A stretch of 64,000 nucleotides of DNA from JAXHTY01 sp034189225 (GCA_034189225.1 JAXHVL010000099.1:1-64000), one strand, 5' to 3'; positions 18,552-28,141 are shown, counted from the stretch's first letter. A program made the numbers and translations. Notes: a model not told the origin generated them from the letters alone.

Positions 18552-21005
18552 ATGCAACCGATGAAGGCGGATCTTCATGTGCACTCACAGCATTCAAGGC
18601 GGCCCTCTTACTGGGTTTTGCAGAAGCTGGGGTGTGCGGAAAGCTATATCGATCCGATGAGTATCTATGAATATGCCCGGCGCAAGGGCATGACGTTTGT
18701 CACCATCACGGATCACAACACCATCGAGGGCAGCCTGGAAATCGCCCACCTGCCGGGGGCGTTCATCAGCGAAGAGGTGACCACCTATTTCCCGGACAAC
18801 GGGTGCAAAATCCACGTGCTGGCCCTGAACATCACCGAGTCCCAGCACAAAGACATTTCTCATCTGCGGGGCAATATTTATGACCTGGTGCCCTACCTGA
18901 ATGAACAGCAGATCCTGTATGTGGCGGCCCATCCCCTGTTTGCGGTGAACGACCGCATGACCGCCGATCATTTCGAGCAGCTCCTGCTGATGTTCAGGCA
19001 CTTTGAATTAAACGGCACGCGGGACGGGTATCAGAATGACATCCTGACCGATATTCTGTCGCGGCTGACACCGGCCTTTATGGAACAACTGGCCGACAAG
19101 CACAACATGGCGCCGGTGGGCGAGACCCCGTGGCAGAAGAACCTCACCGCCGGGTCGGACGATCATTCGGGGTTTCATATCGCAAGTTCCTACACCCTGG
19201 TGGAGGCCGAGGGCGACCTGAACGATTTTCTCGCTGCCGTTGAAAATCAGGAAAACTGCGTGTGCGGCAATGCCAGCCATCCCCGGGTGCTGGCCCATAC
19301 GCTTTATTCCATTGCCTACCAGTTTTATAACACCAAGTTCGGGTTGGACCGACTCAAGGAAACCGACAGTTTTTTTACCTTTGTGGACAAGGTGCTGCAC
19401 CTTCCCGGCCACACGGTCGTGAGTGACAGCGAAAAGACGGAAACGGAGACGCCGGGCGGAAATGCGGACAACGGCCTGCGGAACCAGTCCCGGTTTCTGT
19501 CCAACTTCTGTCTTCAGACGGCCCGGGATGTGCTTCAGCAGGTACCGGCATTTGCGCGGATCACCAGCAGCGACTTTTTTGCCGCCCATGAAAAGGTGTC
19601 CATGTGTTACCGGTTCATGGATCAGGCCGCGGACGAGATCCTGGCCCGGCTGTGCAACACCACCATGAAAAAACTGTCGTCGGGCAATATTTTTGACGTG
19701 TTTCAGATGGTCGGCGGGGGCGGCGCCCTTTACGCCATGCTGTCGCCTTATTTCATCGCCTACTCCACGTTTACCAAGGACCGGCTTTTCTGTAAAAAAA
19801 TCCAGGCCCAGATGCGGCCGGACAGCAATGCCATCAAGAAGCCGCTGCGCATCGGTCATTTCACCGATACGCTGTATGACATCAACGGGGTGGCCCGGAC
19901 CCTTCGCCAGCAGAGTGAGATCGCGGCTCAGCTCAACAAGCACCTCACCCTGATCACCTGCGACCCTGCGGAGAACCACTATGGTTTCCAGGCCTTTGAT
20001 CCCATCGATACCTTCCAGGTGCCGGAATATCCGGAGATTCAGCTGTATTACCCGCCGCTGCTGAAGATGCTGGATTATTGCTACGAGCAGGAATTCAACC
20101 GCATCCACATCGCCACGCCCGGGCCGGTGGGGCTGGCGGCCCTTGCCATTGCCCATATTCTTCAGCTGCCCACCTATGGCACCTATCACACGGCGCTGCC
20201 CCAGTATGTGGCCCAGCTCACCGAGGACACGGGACTGGGGGATCTGGTGTGGAAATACATGATCTGGTTTTATGATCAGCTGGACGTGGTCATGGTGCCG
20301 TCCAGGGCCACCGGCGATGAACTGGCGGAACGGGGGATAAATCCGGACAAGATCCGGTTTTACCCGCGGGGGGTGGATACGGCGGCCTATACCCCGAAAA
20401 AGCGCAACGGGTTTTTCAAGTCTCATTTCGGCCTGGAAGACAATATTCAAAAGCTGTTATACGTGGGCCGGGTGTCAAAGGAAAAAAACCTGGATCAATT
20501 GGTGGATATTTTCAAGGCCGTGTCCGATGCGTTTTCCGGGGTGCACCTGGTGATCGTGGGGGAGGGGCCTTACCTGGCGGAGATGAAGGCGGCCCTGGCC
20601 GGCCGGCCGGCGGTGTTTACCGGCTACCTTGACGGGGAGTACTTGAGCGAGGCCTATGCGGGGAGCGATCTTTTTGTCTTTCCGTCCACCACGGATACCT
20701 TCGGCAACGTGGTGCTGGAAGCCCAGGCCTCCGGAGTGCCGGTGGTGGTTACCGACAAGGGCGGGCCCGCCGAGAACATGATCGATCACGAGACCGGGTT
20801 TATGGTGCCGGCAGATGACACCAATGCCTTTGTGCGGCGGATCACGGAGCTGCTCCTGGATCCGGGGCGGCTGGCCGCCATGAAGCATAATGCCAGGCAG
20901 TATATGGAAACCCGGTCCTTTGAAGCGGCGTTTAATACCATGTGGGAGATGTACCGGGAGCCGTTGACAGGACTCAAGGGCACGAAGGCGCATTTTTTCG
21001 ATTGA
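18552..21005 (+). CDS. PHP-domain / glycosyltransferase family 4 fusion protein (paralog 1)
   Basis: An 817-residue two-domain protein. The N-terminal 270 residues form a PHP phosphoesterase-like domain with metal-binding motifs DLHVHSQHS (6-14), TITDHNT (about 53-59), SEEVTTYFP, AAHPLF and GSDDHSG. A helical linker follows, and from about residue 432 a GT-B glycosyltransferase with GTYHTALPQYV, YPRGVDT, YVGRVSKEKNL and the donor-site block FPSTTDTFGNVVLEAQASG. The GT half resembles lipid glycosyltransferases of the SqdX type, so a glycolipid product is possible. The paralog at 33558-35999 has the same architecture. A radical SAM gene follows 26 bp downstream. The substrate of the PHP domain is unknown. 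Confidence 0.87.
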   Translation: MQPMKADLHVHSQHSRRPSYWVLQKLGCAESYIDPMSIYEYARRKGMTFVTITDHNTIEGSLEIAHLPGAFISEEVTTYFPDNGCKIHVLALNITESQHKDISHLRGNIYDLVPYLNEQQILYVAAHPLFAVNDRMTADHFEQLLLMFRHFELNGTRDGYQNDILTDILSRLTPAFMEQLADKHNMAPVGETPWQKNLTAGSDDHSGFHIASSYTLVEAEGDLNDFLAAVENQENCVCGNASHPRVLAHTLYSIAYQFYNTKFGLDRLKETDSFFTFVDKVLHLPGHTVVSDSEKTETETPGGNADNGLRNQSRFLSNFCLQTARDVLQQVPAFARITSSDFFAAHEKVSMCYRFMDQAADEILARLCNTTMKKLSSGNIFDVFQMVGGGGALYAMLSPYFIAYSTFTKDRLFCKKIQAQMRPDSNAIKKPLRIGHFTDTLYDINGVARTLRQQSEIAAQLNKHLTLITCDPAENHYGFQAFDPIDTFQVPEYPEIQLYYPPLLKMLDYCYEQEFNRIHIATPGPVGLAALAIAHILQLPTYGTYHTALPQYVAQLTEDTGLGDLVWKYMIWFYDQLDVVMVPSRATGDELAERGINPDKIRFYPRGVDTAAYTPKKRNGFFKSHFGLEDNIQKLLYVGRVSKEKNLDQLVDIFKAVSDAFSGVHLVIVGEGPYLAEMKAALAGRPAVFTGYLDGEYLSEAYAGSDLFVFPSTTDTFGNVVLEAQASGVPVVVTDKGGPAENMIDHETGFMVPADDTNAFVRRITELLLDPGRLAAMKHNARQYMETRSFEAAFNTMWEMYREPLTGLKGTKAHFFD

Positions 21006-21031
21006 AAAGATAATTGGTGAGGAAACAGCAG

Positions 21032-22399
21032 ATGGCTCCCCCTACGTCCCTTTCTCCTTCAGGTATTGGATCCATTGTTGCCGGCCTCTGCCGGGGGCGG
21101 CTGCCGGGGCAGGTGATCGTTCAGATCACGGACCGCTGCAACGCTACCTGTCCCCACTGCGGAATGCGGCGGACCAACCAGTTTTCCCGTTCCGACCTGC
21201 CCGTTGACGACATCCGGCGCATCATTGACGCGGCCGCTGAAAAAGGGGCGGCGGCGTTGTCGTTTACCGGCGGGGAGCCATTGCTGCGCCTGGACGACCT
21301 GGTGGCGATGATCAATCATGCCGGAGCGGCCGGGATTCCACTGGTGCGGACCGGCACCAACGGGTTTTTCATGAAATTCAACGGCCAGGCGCCGGAAAGA
21401 TTCAAAGACCGGGTCAAGGCCATGGTTGAGAAACTGGCCGCAACGCCCCTGCGGAATTTTTGGATCAGCATCGATTCCAGTGTCCCGGAAATTCACGAGG
21501 GCATGCGGGGGCTTGCAGGTGTTGTTCGCGGCATCGAGGCGGCGCTGCCGATATTTCATGACGCCGGCATCTATCCGGCGGTGAACCTGGGGGTGAACCG
21601 GAACGTGGGCGGCGCCCTGACCGCCCGGCTGGACCGGCGGGATTTTGCAACTGAAACCGATTATCTGGCCGCGTTTTACCGGCTTTACAGTGAAGGGATA
21701 GGCCGGTTTTACCGGCAGGTGATCAACATGGGGTTTACCATGCTTAACACCTGTTATCCCATGAGCGTTAATGAAGGCGATGCCGGTGATATGCAGGCGG
21801 TATACGCGGCCACGGCCACGGACCGGATCGTGAAATTCAGCCAGGCGGAAAAGGCGGTGCTGTTCCGGGTGCTCATAGAAAAGGTGGAACAATACCGGTC
21901 CCGGATTCGTATTTTTTCGCCTCTCACGTCGCTGTATACCCTGTATCGGGAATATGCGGGCATGCTGCCGGACAAACACCCGGCGGCGGGATGCCGCGGG
22001 GGTATTGATTTTTTCTTCGTGGATGCGCGCAGCGGGAATGCCTATCCCTGCGGATATCGCGGGGACGAGTCCCTGGGCAAATACTGGGAAATCCAACAGA
22101 AGCAACTGGACCGCCGGGCGGTGTGTCGCCGCTGCGACTGGGAATGCTTCCGGGACCCGTCCGAACAGTTTGCACCGCTGATGCGGGCCTTTGATGCGCC
22201 CTTTCGATCGGTGCACCGGTTTTTTACTGACCGCCAATATCTCCGGTACTGGCGCGCCGATCTTCAATATTACCATGCCTGCGAATTCTTTGACGGCCGG
22301 AAACCGCCGCAATATCCCCGCATCGCAGAATATAAGACGACCGGCGTCCAGCGCCGTGCAATGCCCCCAACCGGCCGTCCGCAGCATTCCATGTGCTGA
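21032..22399 (+). CDS. Radical SAM protein with C-terminal SPASM-like cysteines
   Basis: A 455-residue radical SAM enzyme. The 4Fe-4S motif CNATCPHC is at residues 36-43, followed by the glycine-rich SFTGGEPLLR. The C-terminal third has further cysteines (GCRGG, YPCGYRG, CRRCDWEC), suggesting an auxiliary cluster as in SPASM/twitch proteins. The frame is open from a TTG at 21014, but the ATG at 21032 has GGTGAGGAAA upstream and is preferred. It is the second gene of the Pho-box-like PHP-glycosyltransferase unit, so it may modify the same lipid or saccharide, or a peptide. The reaction cannot be named. Confidence 0.85.
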   Translation: MAPPTSLSPSGIGSIVAGLCRGRLPGQVIVQITDRCNATCPHCGMRRTNQFSRSDLPVDDIRRIIDAAAEKGAAALSFTGGEPLLRLDDLVAMINHAGAAGIPLVRTGTNGFFMKFNGQAPERFKDRVKAMVEKLAATPLRNFWISIDSSVPEIHEGMRGLAGVVRGIEAALPIFHDAGIYPAVNLGVNRNVGGALTARLDRRDFATETDYLAAFYRLYSEGIGRFYRQVINMGFTMLNTCYPMSVNEGDAGDMQAVYAATATDRIVKFSQAEKAVLFRVLIEKVEQYRSRIRIFSPLTSLYTLYREYAGMLPDKHPAAGCRGGIDFFFVDARSGNAYPCGYRGDESLGKYWEIQQKQLDRRAVCRRCDWECFRDPSEQFAPLMRAFDAPFRSVHRFFTDRQYLRYWRADLQYYHACEFFDGRKPPQYPRIAEYKTTGVQRRAMPPTGRPQHSMC

Positions 22400-22530
22400 T
22401 ATGAATGGCAATTTTCAGGCTGTTTCCTTCCTGGGTGTTGTTGGTTGTCTTTGAATCATGGGGTTTCGCCTTCCGTAAACAGATTCCAACAGACGATTTG
22501 GCACTGCAGGCTGCTGTTGAACCTGAGAGA

Positions 22531-22636
22531 GATGGTAATTTTAAGACGAAGCATTGACGGGTCTGTAGACCCGTATCCCGGCTTTCTGCCGTTTGTTTCA
22601 ATCCATCCCGCCATAAAGGCCGGGGTGGTTGTTGAG
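22531..22636. repeat. Dispersed intergenic repeat A, copy 1
   Basis: About 100 bp highly similar to 43039-43134. Shared blocks are GATGGTAATTT, the palindrome ACGGGTCTGTAGACCCG, GCCGTTTGTTTCAA and GTGGTTGTTGAG. There is no coding potential. It lies in the 311-bp gap between the radical SAM gene and the lipoprotein. Confidence 0.7.
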
Positions 22637-22710
22637 TTTGCAGACCGATTGTAATAAAATAATAGAAAAACAGATTTGAAATGCTCTAACGTTAACGGAA
22701 GGAGTCTGGC

Positions 22711-23040
22711 ATGCGGGGAAAAACAGGACGTGGTATTCTTTTAATCGTTCTTGGCGCGGTTCTTTTGTGCTGGGGATGTGCAACCGTGGGAAAAGATTTT
22801 TCGTCGACCGGGGTTTCGAAGATCGAGATCGGTGAAACCACGAAGCAGGACATCCGGCAGTGGTTCGGGCCGCCCTGGCGGGTGGGGGTGGAAGACGCTC
22901 ATGAAACCTGGACGTACGGGCTGTATCATTACCGGGTGTTCGGGGAGACGGAAACAAAGGATCTGGTAATCCGGTTTGATGAGAATGGCCGGGTGATGTC
23001 GTATACGTATAATACCACCAATCCGGAAAAAGGTATCTGA
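22711..23040 (+). CDS. Small BamE/SmpA-like lipoprotein
   Basis: A 109-residue protein with an N-terminal hydrophobic signal (GILLIVLGAVLL) ending in a probable lipobox cysteine at residue 23 (CWGC; the -3 position is atypical). The mature part has the SmpA/OmlA pattern: IEIGETTKQDIRQWFGPPWR, then WTYG and LVIRFDENGRV. Such domains attach to the outer-membrane assembly machinery or occur as stand-alone lipoproteins. An AAGGAG lies before the start. It appears monocistronic. Confidence 0.75.
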   Translation: MRGKTGRGILLIVLGAVLLCWGCATVGKDFSSTGVSKIEIGETTKQDIRQWFGPPWRVGVEDAHETWTYGLYHYRVFGETETKDLVIRFDENGRVMSYTYNTTNPEKGI

Positions 23041-23066
23041 TATGGGATCGTGATGGGCAGTACAGT

Positions 23067-23622
23067 GAGAACCTGGCCCGGTTATATTATTCGTGCGGCA
23101 TTTTCTCAGGAGCGCATGCAATAAATCCCGGCATCAAGCGAATCCGACGGCCGGGCCAAAGTCATCTATCAATCCAAAGATGGCCGTGACCGCAAGGTGT
23201 TCCCGGCCCTGGACTGGCTGGCCCAGCTGATCACGCACATCCCCAACCGCCGTGAGCACATGGTTCGCTACTACGGCTATTACAGCAACAAGAGCCGAGG
23301 ACAACGAAAAAAGGCGGATCAGGATGACCTGTCTGCGTGCGACGCACAGGCAGGTGACGGGTTCTTTTCTCAGATTCCCGATTATGGTTACTGGGCGGAT
23401 TGATTATTCAAAATTCGACCCCGGCGGCACAATAGAACTGCCTCAAAAATCCCGCATTTTTTGAATTTTTTGCTGTTCTGATGGCTTTCTTGTTTTTTCT
23501 CATCATTTTGAAGCACCCCATCGATCCCACTCAAATCCACCTGTCAACATGTAGTGGCCACAAAATTATTGACACACAAACCAAGCCTTGCTATGGTTGG
23601 CGTTCATAAAAGTAAAGTCTTA
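23067..23622 (+). mobile_element. IS91-family relic, 3' part (copy A)
   Basis: The frame reads as the C-terminal part of an IS91 (Y2) transposase: ENLARYIIRAAFSQERMQ, a stop, then KVIYQSKDGRDRKVF, LDWLAQLITHIPNRREHM, YYGYYSNKSRGQRKK, ending IPDYGYWAD and a stop at 23401-23403. It lacks the catalytic part. The following 220 bp of noncoding terminus are shared with copies at 26132-26711 and 37661-37920. A palindromic insertion (about 23330-23355) interrupts the conserved protein. Confidence 0.8.
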
Positions 23623-23671
23623 CGAAAACGAATGACACTGTGTTAAGGAAACGATTGAAGGAGCAACCATC

Positions 23672-25282
23672 ATGCATAATCTACCTATTTTCCAATGTCT
23701 GAAAATCAGAAAAATCGATCCGGATCAACTTGTTTATATTTTTGTTAACTCTGATGAATCGGACGAGAGGGTCACCCTCGGCAATATTTTTGAGCAGAGC
23801 AACCGCATGGCCCATGTTCTGCTCAAGGCCGGCATCGGTCCGGGCGACACCTTTACCATGATTATGCGCAATTATCCGGAATTCCTTTACGCCCTGTTCG
23901 GAGCGCTCTCCATTGGCGCCATCGCGGTACCCGTCGATCCCCGTTCCAAGGGCGACAAACTGGCTTTTCAGATCAACAACACCAGATCCAAGGCTTTGCT
24001 TATCAGCGATGAGTTCATCAACAGCGTCCGTGAGATCGAAGGCCAGATCAAGGATACCCGGGTCGCCGGCGTACTCTACAAGGCCCATCACCAGACGCCG
24101 GTGGCCACGGACTGGCCTTCCCTGGCCGATGAAATGGCCGGGGCATCGGCCGGTCTGCCGGACAAGGTGGTTCCCTTTTCCAAAAAAAATCCGGTGCAGA
24201 TCATTCATACGTCCGGCACCACCGGAGACCCCAAGGGCGTCGTACTCAAGGCCGACCGTTTCCGTCAGTACGCCCTGCTCGACCGCCTGGTCTGGAAATA
24301 CAAAAACGACGATATCCTCTATACCGGTCTGTCCATGACCCATGGCAATGCCCAGTCGGTAACCGTTCTGCCGGCGCTGGCCAGGACCGGGTTCCCGTCT
24401 CTGGGCAGAAAGACGATCACGGCCGTCATCAGCGAAAAATTCACCAAAAGCCGCATCTGGGATATCTGCCGGAAATATAACTGCACCACCTTTTCCCTGC
24501 TGGGTGGGATGATGTCCGGTATTTTCAACGAACCGCCCAAAGACAACGACGCCGACAACCCCGTGCGGCGCGTGATCAGCGCCGGAACACCTCAGGCCAT
24601 CTGGGAGGATTTTGAAAAACGTTTTGGCGTTCAGATCCACGAGTGGTACGCCGCCATCGAAGGCGGCCTGGCTCACAATCCGCCCTGGAAAAAAGGGCCC
24701 ATCGGCTCGTTCGGGAAAAACCCCCCGTTCATGCGGATGAAAATCGTGGATGAGAACGATCGGGAAACGGCGCCCGGCGAGCGGGGTGAGTTGGTCAGCA
24801 AGATGATCATCGGTCCAACCCAGGTCAATTATTTCGGAAAAAAGAAAGAATCCAGCGACAAGACCCGCGGCGGCTGGCTGCACAGCGGCGACATCTGCCA
24901 CCGGGATGAAAAGGGATTCTTTTATTTTGATTTCCGCAAAGGCGGCGGGTTGCGCCGGCAGGGTGATTTTATTCAGCCCGATTTCGTGGAACGCGTCGTG
25001 GGCGAGCATGAAACGGTTTCAGAGGCCTGTGTTTACGGCATACCGGCATCTTCCCACGCTCCCGGGGAAAGTGATCTGGTGGTGGCCGTAACGCCTTTTG
25101 TCGGGTTAACCGTGGATCTGGACGGCGTCAGGGAGTTGTGCCGGGAAAAACTGGAGGCCAACTCATTGCCCAGCTATTTTCAACTGGTAGACGAAATTCC
25201 CAAATCCAGCTCTGAAAAATATTTATCCCGCCTGCTGAAAGACGCGTTTTCACCGGATGCTGAAAATGTCGTGCCGTTTTGA
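23672..25282 (+). CDS. AMP-forming acyl-CoA synthetase (CaiC-like)
   Basis: An ANL-superfamily acyl-CoA ligase of 536 residues, forming an acyl-AMP and then an acyl-CoA. The phosphate loop IHTSGTTGDPKGVV is at about 177-190. A variant of the family YGxTE motif is HEWYAAIEGG (about residue 327), and GWLHSGDICHRDEKGFFYF (about 400) is the conserved hinge region; the C-terminal lysine is in KSSSEKYLSR. AAGGAGC precedes the ATG. It most resembles carnitine/crotonobetaine-CoA ligase-like proteins, but the substrate is not certain. A mobB gene begins 47 bp downstream and is broken by an IS91 element. Confidence 0.87.
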   Translation: MHNLPIFQCLKIRKIDPDQLVYIFVNSDESDERVTLGNIFEQSNRMAHVLLKAGIGPGDTFTMIMRNYPEFLYALFGALSIGAIAVPVDPRSKGDKLAFQINNTRSKALLISDEFINSVREIEGQIKDTRVAGVLYKAHHQTPVATDWPSLADEMAGASAGLPDKVVPFSKKNPVQIIHTSGTTGDPKGVVLKADRFRQYALLDRLVWKYKNDDILYTGLSMTHGNAQSVTVLPALARTGFPSLGRKTITAVISEKFTKSRIWDICRKYNCTTFSLLGGMMSGIFNEPPKDNDADNPVRRVISAGTPQAIWEDFEKRFGVQIHEWYAAIEGGLAHNPPWKKGPIGSFGKNPPFMRMKIVDENDRETAPGERGELVSKMIIGPTQVNYFGKKKESSDKTRGGWLHSGDICHRDEKGFFYFDFRKGGGLRRQGDFIQPDFVERVVGEHETVSEACVYGIPASSHAPGESDLVVAVTPFVGLTVDLDGVRELCREKLEANSLPSYFQLVDEIPKSSSEKYLSRLLKDAFSPDAENVVPF

Positions 25283-25329
25283 GCCGGGCTTACCGCGCAA
25301 CGCCTCCATGACGAATAGGGTGGTACCCT

Positions 25330-25574
25330 ATGCATATCGTCCATATTGTGGGTTGCGCCAGAAACGGTAAAACCGCCCTGATTGTTGATCTGGCCAGGGA
25401 AATAACCCGTCGGGGCCTGAAAGTCGGTTCGCTGAAACACAGCGGCCACGATCATGAACTGGACAGGCCCGGCAAGGATTCGTATCTGCATCGCCAGGCC
25501 GGCGCCGTTCCGGCCGCCGTCGCCACACCACCAGCCAGATAGCGGTTTTCCTGCCGAGGAATCCTGAAGAGAAC
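25330..25574 (+). pseudogene. mobB: MobB (molybdopterin-guanine dinucleotide biosynthesis adaptor), truncated
   Basis: The first 70 residues match MobB: VGCARNGKTALI is the P-loop, followed by RRGLKVGSLKHSGHDHELDRPGKDS and RQAGA. The frame then hits a stop at 25540, but a 1-nt shift recovers SQIAVFLPRN, a plausible continuation. Within a few codons the sequence turns into IS91 transposase. The gene is therefore frameshifted and cut by the element, and is not functional as it stands. MobB helps deliver GTP or molybdopterin for bis-MGD cofactors. Confidence 0.75.
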
Positions 25575-26711
25575 CCGTCTGGAACGATTTGTATCAACGG
25601 CAATACGGGTATTTCAGGTCATATGTCAAAGAGGTGATGCTGCGGTTTTTAGATTGTGGCGATCTGCATATCCCCACCGTCAATGGGTATTCTCCATCCC
25701 CAAAAGGCTGCGCCCCTGGTTTTCTCATGACAGAAAACTGCTGGCCGGGCTGTCAAGGTGCGACTGGAAGGTCCTGGGCCGGTATTTGAAACATTCCGTC
25801 TTTTGCGATGGCGCCGTGGCCGGCGGCGTGGTGGCGGTGCAGACCTTCGGGGACTTCCAGAACTTCAACCCGCATCTGCATGTCATCGCCACGGATGGCT
25901 GTTTTTACGGGCAGGGACAGTTTCCAGGTGGGCAATCAGCCGGTTTCTGATGACTTGGTGCCGCTGTTCCGGCAGGAGGTGTTCAAGCTACTCAAATCCC
26001 ACGGCCTGCCGGAACGGGTAATCGAAAACATGATGGGCTGGCATCACAGTCCTGCCTGTGCGTCGCACGCAGACAGGGGGTTCAATGTTTACTGCGGCCC
26101 CGCCATCTGGCCAGGCGACAACACCGGCATCGAGAACCTGGCCCGGTAATATTATTCGGGCTGCATTTTCTCAGGAGCGCATGCAATACATCCCGGCATC
26201 AAGCGCATCCGACGGCCGGGCAAAAGTCATTTATCAGTCTAAAAACGGCCGCGAGCGCAAAGTGTTTTCTGCCCTGGACTGGCTGGCGCAGCTGACCACG
26301 CACATCCCCAACCGCCGTGAGCACATGGTTCGCTATGCAGCCTGTCCCGCAGTACCATGCGGGAGCTATCACAGCAACAAGAGCCGAGGACAACGAAAAA
26401 AGGCGGATCAGGATGACCTGTCTGCGTGCGACGCACAGGCAGGTGACGGGTTCTTTTCTCAGATTCCCGATTATGGTTACTGGGCGGATTGATTATTCAA
26501 AATTCGACCCCGGCGGCACAATAGAGCTGCCTCAAAAATCCCGCATTTTTTGAATTTTTTGCTGTTCTGATGGCTTTCTTGTTTTTTCCCTCATCTTGAA
26601 ACACCCCATCGATCCCATTCAAATCCACCCGTCAACATGTAGTGGCCACAAAATTATTGACACACAAACCAAGCCTTGCTGTGGTAAACGTTCATAAAAG
26701 CAAAGTCTTAT
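25575..26711 (+). mobile_element. IS91-family relic with decayed transposase (copy B)
   Basis: Fragments in several frames match an IS91 (Y2) transposase in order: YQRQYGYFRSYV and RFLDCGDLH; a deletion of the zinc-binding segment; RQWVFSIPKRLRPWF; GGVVAVQTFGDFQNFNPHLH (the HxH region); VIENMMGWHHS; ENLARYIIRAAFSQERMQYI; LDWLAQLTTHIPNRREHM; IPDYGYWAD. There are several frameshifts and two palindromic insertions (near 26050-26076 and 26344-26369). The 3' half plus terminus (26132-26711) is a close copy of 23067-23622. The element truncates mobB. It is not mobile by itself. Confidence 0.85.
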
Positions 26712-26920
26712 CCTTATCCTTACCATGCCGGCAAAACTTTGAAACCTGCGAAGTGGTCACCTCCCGAAAGAAATTGCCGTTGCCGCTGAAGGCTATATTT
26801 TAAGCGGGCCAGCAGCAAGCATTTGAGTCATCCCCGCATCCGGATTTGCCATCTGAATTGAAATGAATATTTTGTAAAGTTAAATATACAATTACGTAAC
26901 TGATTAAACAGGAGGGCTTT
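26712..26920. other. Upstream region of the selenoprotein operon
   Basis: About 200 bp between the IS91 terminus and the GrdB-like gene, AT-rich towards the 3' end (around 26860-26900), where the promoter should lie. No sigma-54 or FNR consensus is evident. AGGAGG at 26911-26916 is the ribosome-binding site. Confidence 0.4.
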
Positions 26921-28141
26921 ATGGCGCGCTTGAATCAAATGGCAGAACCTATGCGAACCCACGTTGCGGATTTACCATGCCCGCAATTTGACACAACCCA
27001 CTGGACAACCGGCACGAAACTGTCGGAACAACGGGTTGCCATTGTCTCCACGGCAGGGCTTCATAAAAGAGGTGATCGGCCGTTTCAGGGGATAGAGGGT
27101 GATTATCGGATTATTCCGGGCAATACTATGGCAAATAAACTGGTGATGACCCATGTCTCCACCAATTTTGACCGGACCGGCTTTCAGCAGGACTGGAACG
27201 TGGTCTTTCCGCTGGACCGCCTCCGGGAACTTGCCGACGAGAGCATTATCGGAAGCGTGGCAGATTATCATTATTCGTTTATGGGTGCAGCCGATCCGGC
27301 CCAGATGGCTTCCCATGCGGAAAACCTGGCTCAATTACTAAAAGGAGACGAGGTGAACGCAGTGCTTCTGGTGCCGGTCTGACCGTTTTGCACGCGCGCC
27401 GTGGGCGCGCTCGCACACTATCTCGAGCGGGAATCTATCCCCACCACGCAAATCAGCCTGATTTACGAACACACCGAAAAGATACGCCCCCCGCGGGCGC
27501 TGTGGGTGCCGTTCGAGCTGGGGCGTCCTTTGGGCGTCCCGGAAAATGCCCGATTCCAGAAAAAAGTGTTGCGGTCGGTCCTGGAGCTTCTAGAAGTTGA
27601 ACAAGGCCCCGTATTGGTGACTTTTGGGGAAGAGGCCCCGAGATCCGGCAGCGAAAAGTCTGCTGAAGCAGACGCCTGGTCCTGCCCGGTGAATTTTTCA
27701 CCTCCCCGGCACGAGGAGACAGACCCGGAAAAACGGGTATCTGCATTCAAACGGGAAATGGCCCAACTCCGACCCTGGTACGATCAGGGCGTGGAAAAAC
27801 GCGGCCGTACGGCCATGACCGATTTCGATCCGGAAACCGCCGAGGCCATTCTCTCCAATTATTTGCTGGGCGAACATGTTGAAATTCCGCGCCAGGACTT
27901 ATCACTGGCAGTTGCTCTTCGTCTGGCCGCCCAGGATTTGAAGAGTTTTTATTTCGAGGCCGCAAGTTCCCGGCCCGGTGCCCGGGCACCTGATATTCGC
28001 GAGTTTGCTGAGTGGTACTGGAACCAGACGACAGCGGGCTGGATTTTAAAAGAAATACAGACGAAATGTGCCGATGAGCAGGACAAGGAACTCCGGCTCA
28101 CCGGGAAGATGTTTCTTGTGCCGGCGGGGCAAAATGCCTGA
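26921..28141 (+). CDS. GrdB-like selenoprotein (glycine/sarcosine/betaine reductase selenoprotein B family), read through an in-frame UGA
   Basis: Read through the TGA at 27380-27382, one frame of 406 residues results. It shows the GrdB-family pattern FQGIEGDYRI, VMTHVSTNFDRTGFQQDWNVVFP, DRLRELADESIIGSVADYHYSFMGA, LLVPV, then Sec154-P-F-Cys157, then ERESIPTTQISLIYEHT. The UGA falls where GrdB proteins carry selenocysteine, giving a UxxC redox motif. An ORF caller would split it into 153- and 246-residue pieces in the same frame. A perfect 7-bp hairpin with a GTG loop begins 11 nt after the UGA. GrdB catalyses reductive C-N cleavage with GrdA/GrdE, but no such genes are near, so the substrate is open. 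A terminal TGA at 28139 is taken as the stop. Confidence in the Sec readthrough is high. Confidence 0.9.
27394..27410 (+). promoter_or_regulatory. SECIS-like hairpin for selenocysteine insertion
   Basis: A perfect inverted repeat, GCGCGCC - GTG - GGCGCGC, 17 nt long. It starts 11 nt after the UGA at 27380-27382, the same spacing and length as the minimal upper stem-loop of the E. coli fdhF SECIS. It is unusually GC-rich for its surroundings. Whether the local SelB recognises it is inferred. Confidence 0.7.

Noticed and set aside
19008..20450. 480-codon minus-strand ORF opposite the PHP-glycosyltransferase
   Set aside because: It is a shadow of the well-conserved plus-strand gene; the product is His/Gly/Arg-rich with no recognisable motif, as expected in GC-rich third positions.
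21059..22411. 450-codon minus-strand ORF opposite the radical SAM gene
   Set aside because: Antisense shadow; the plus-strand protein has the CxxxCxxC motif.
23681..25009. 442-codon minus-strand ORF opposite the acyl-CoA ligase
   Set aside because: Antisense shadow of a gene with clear ANL-family motifs.
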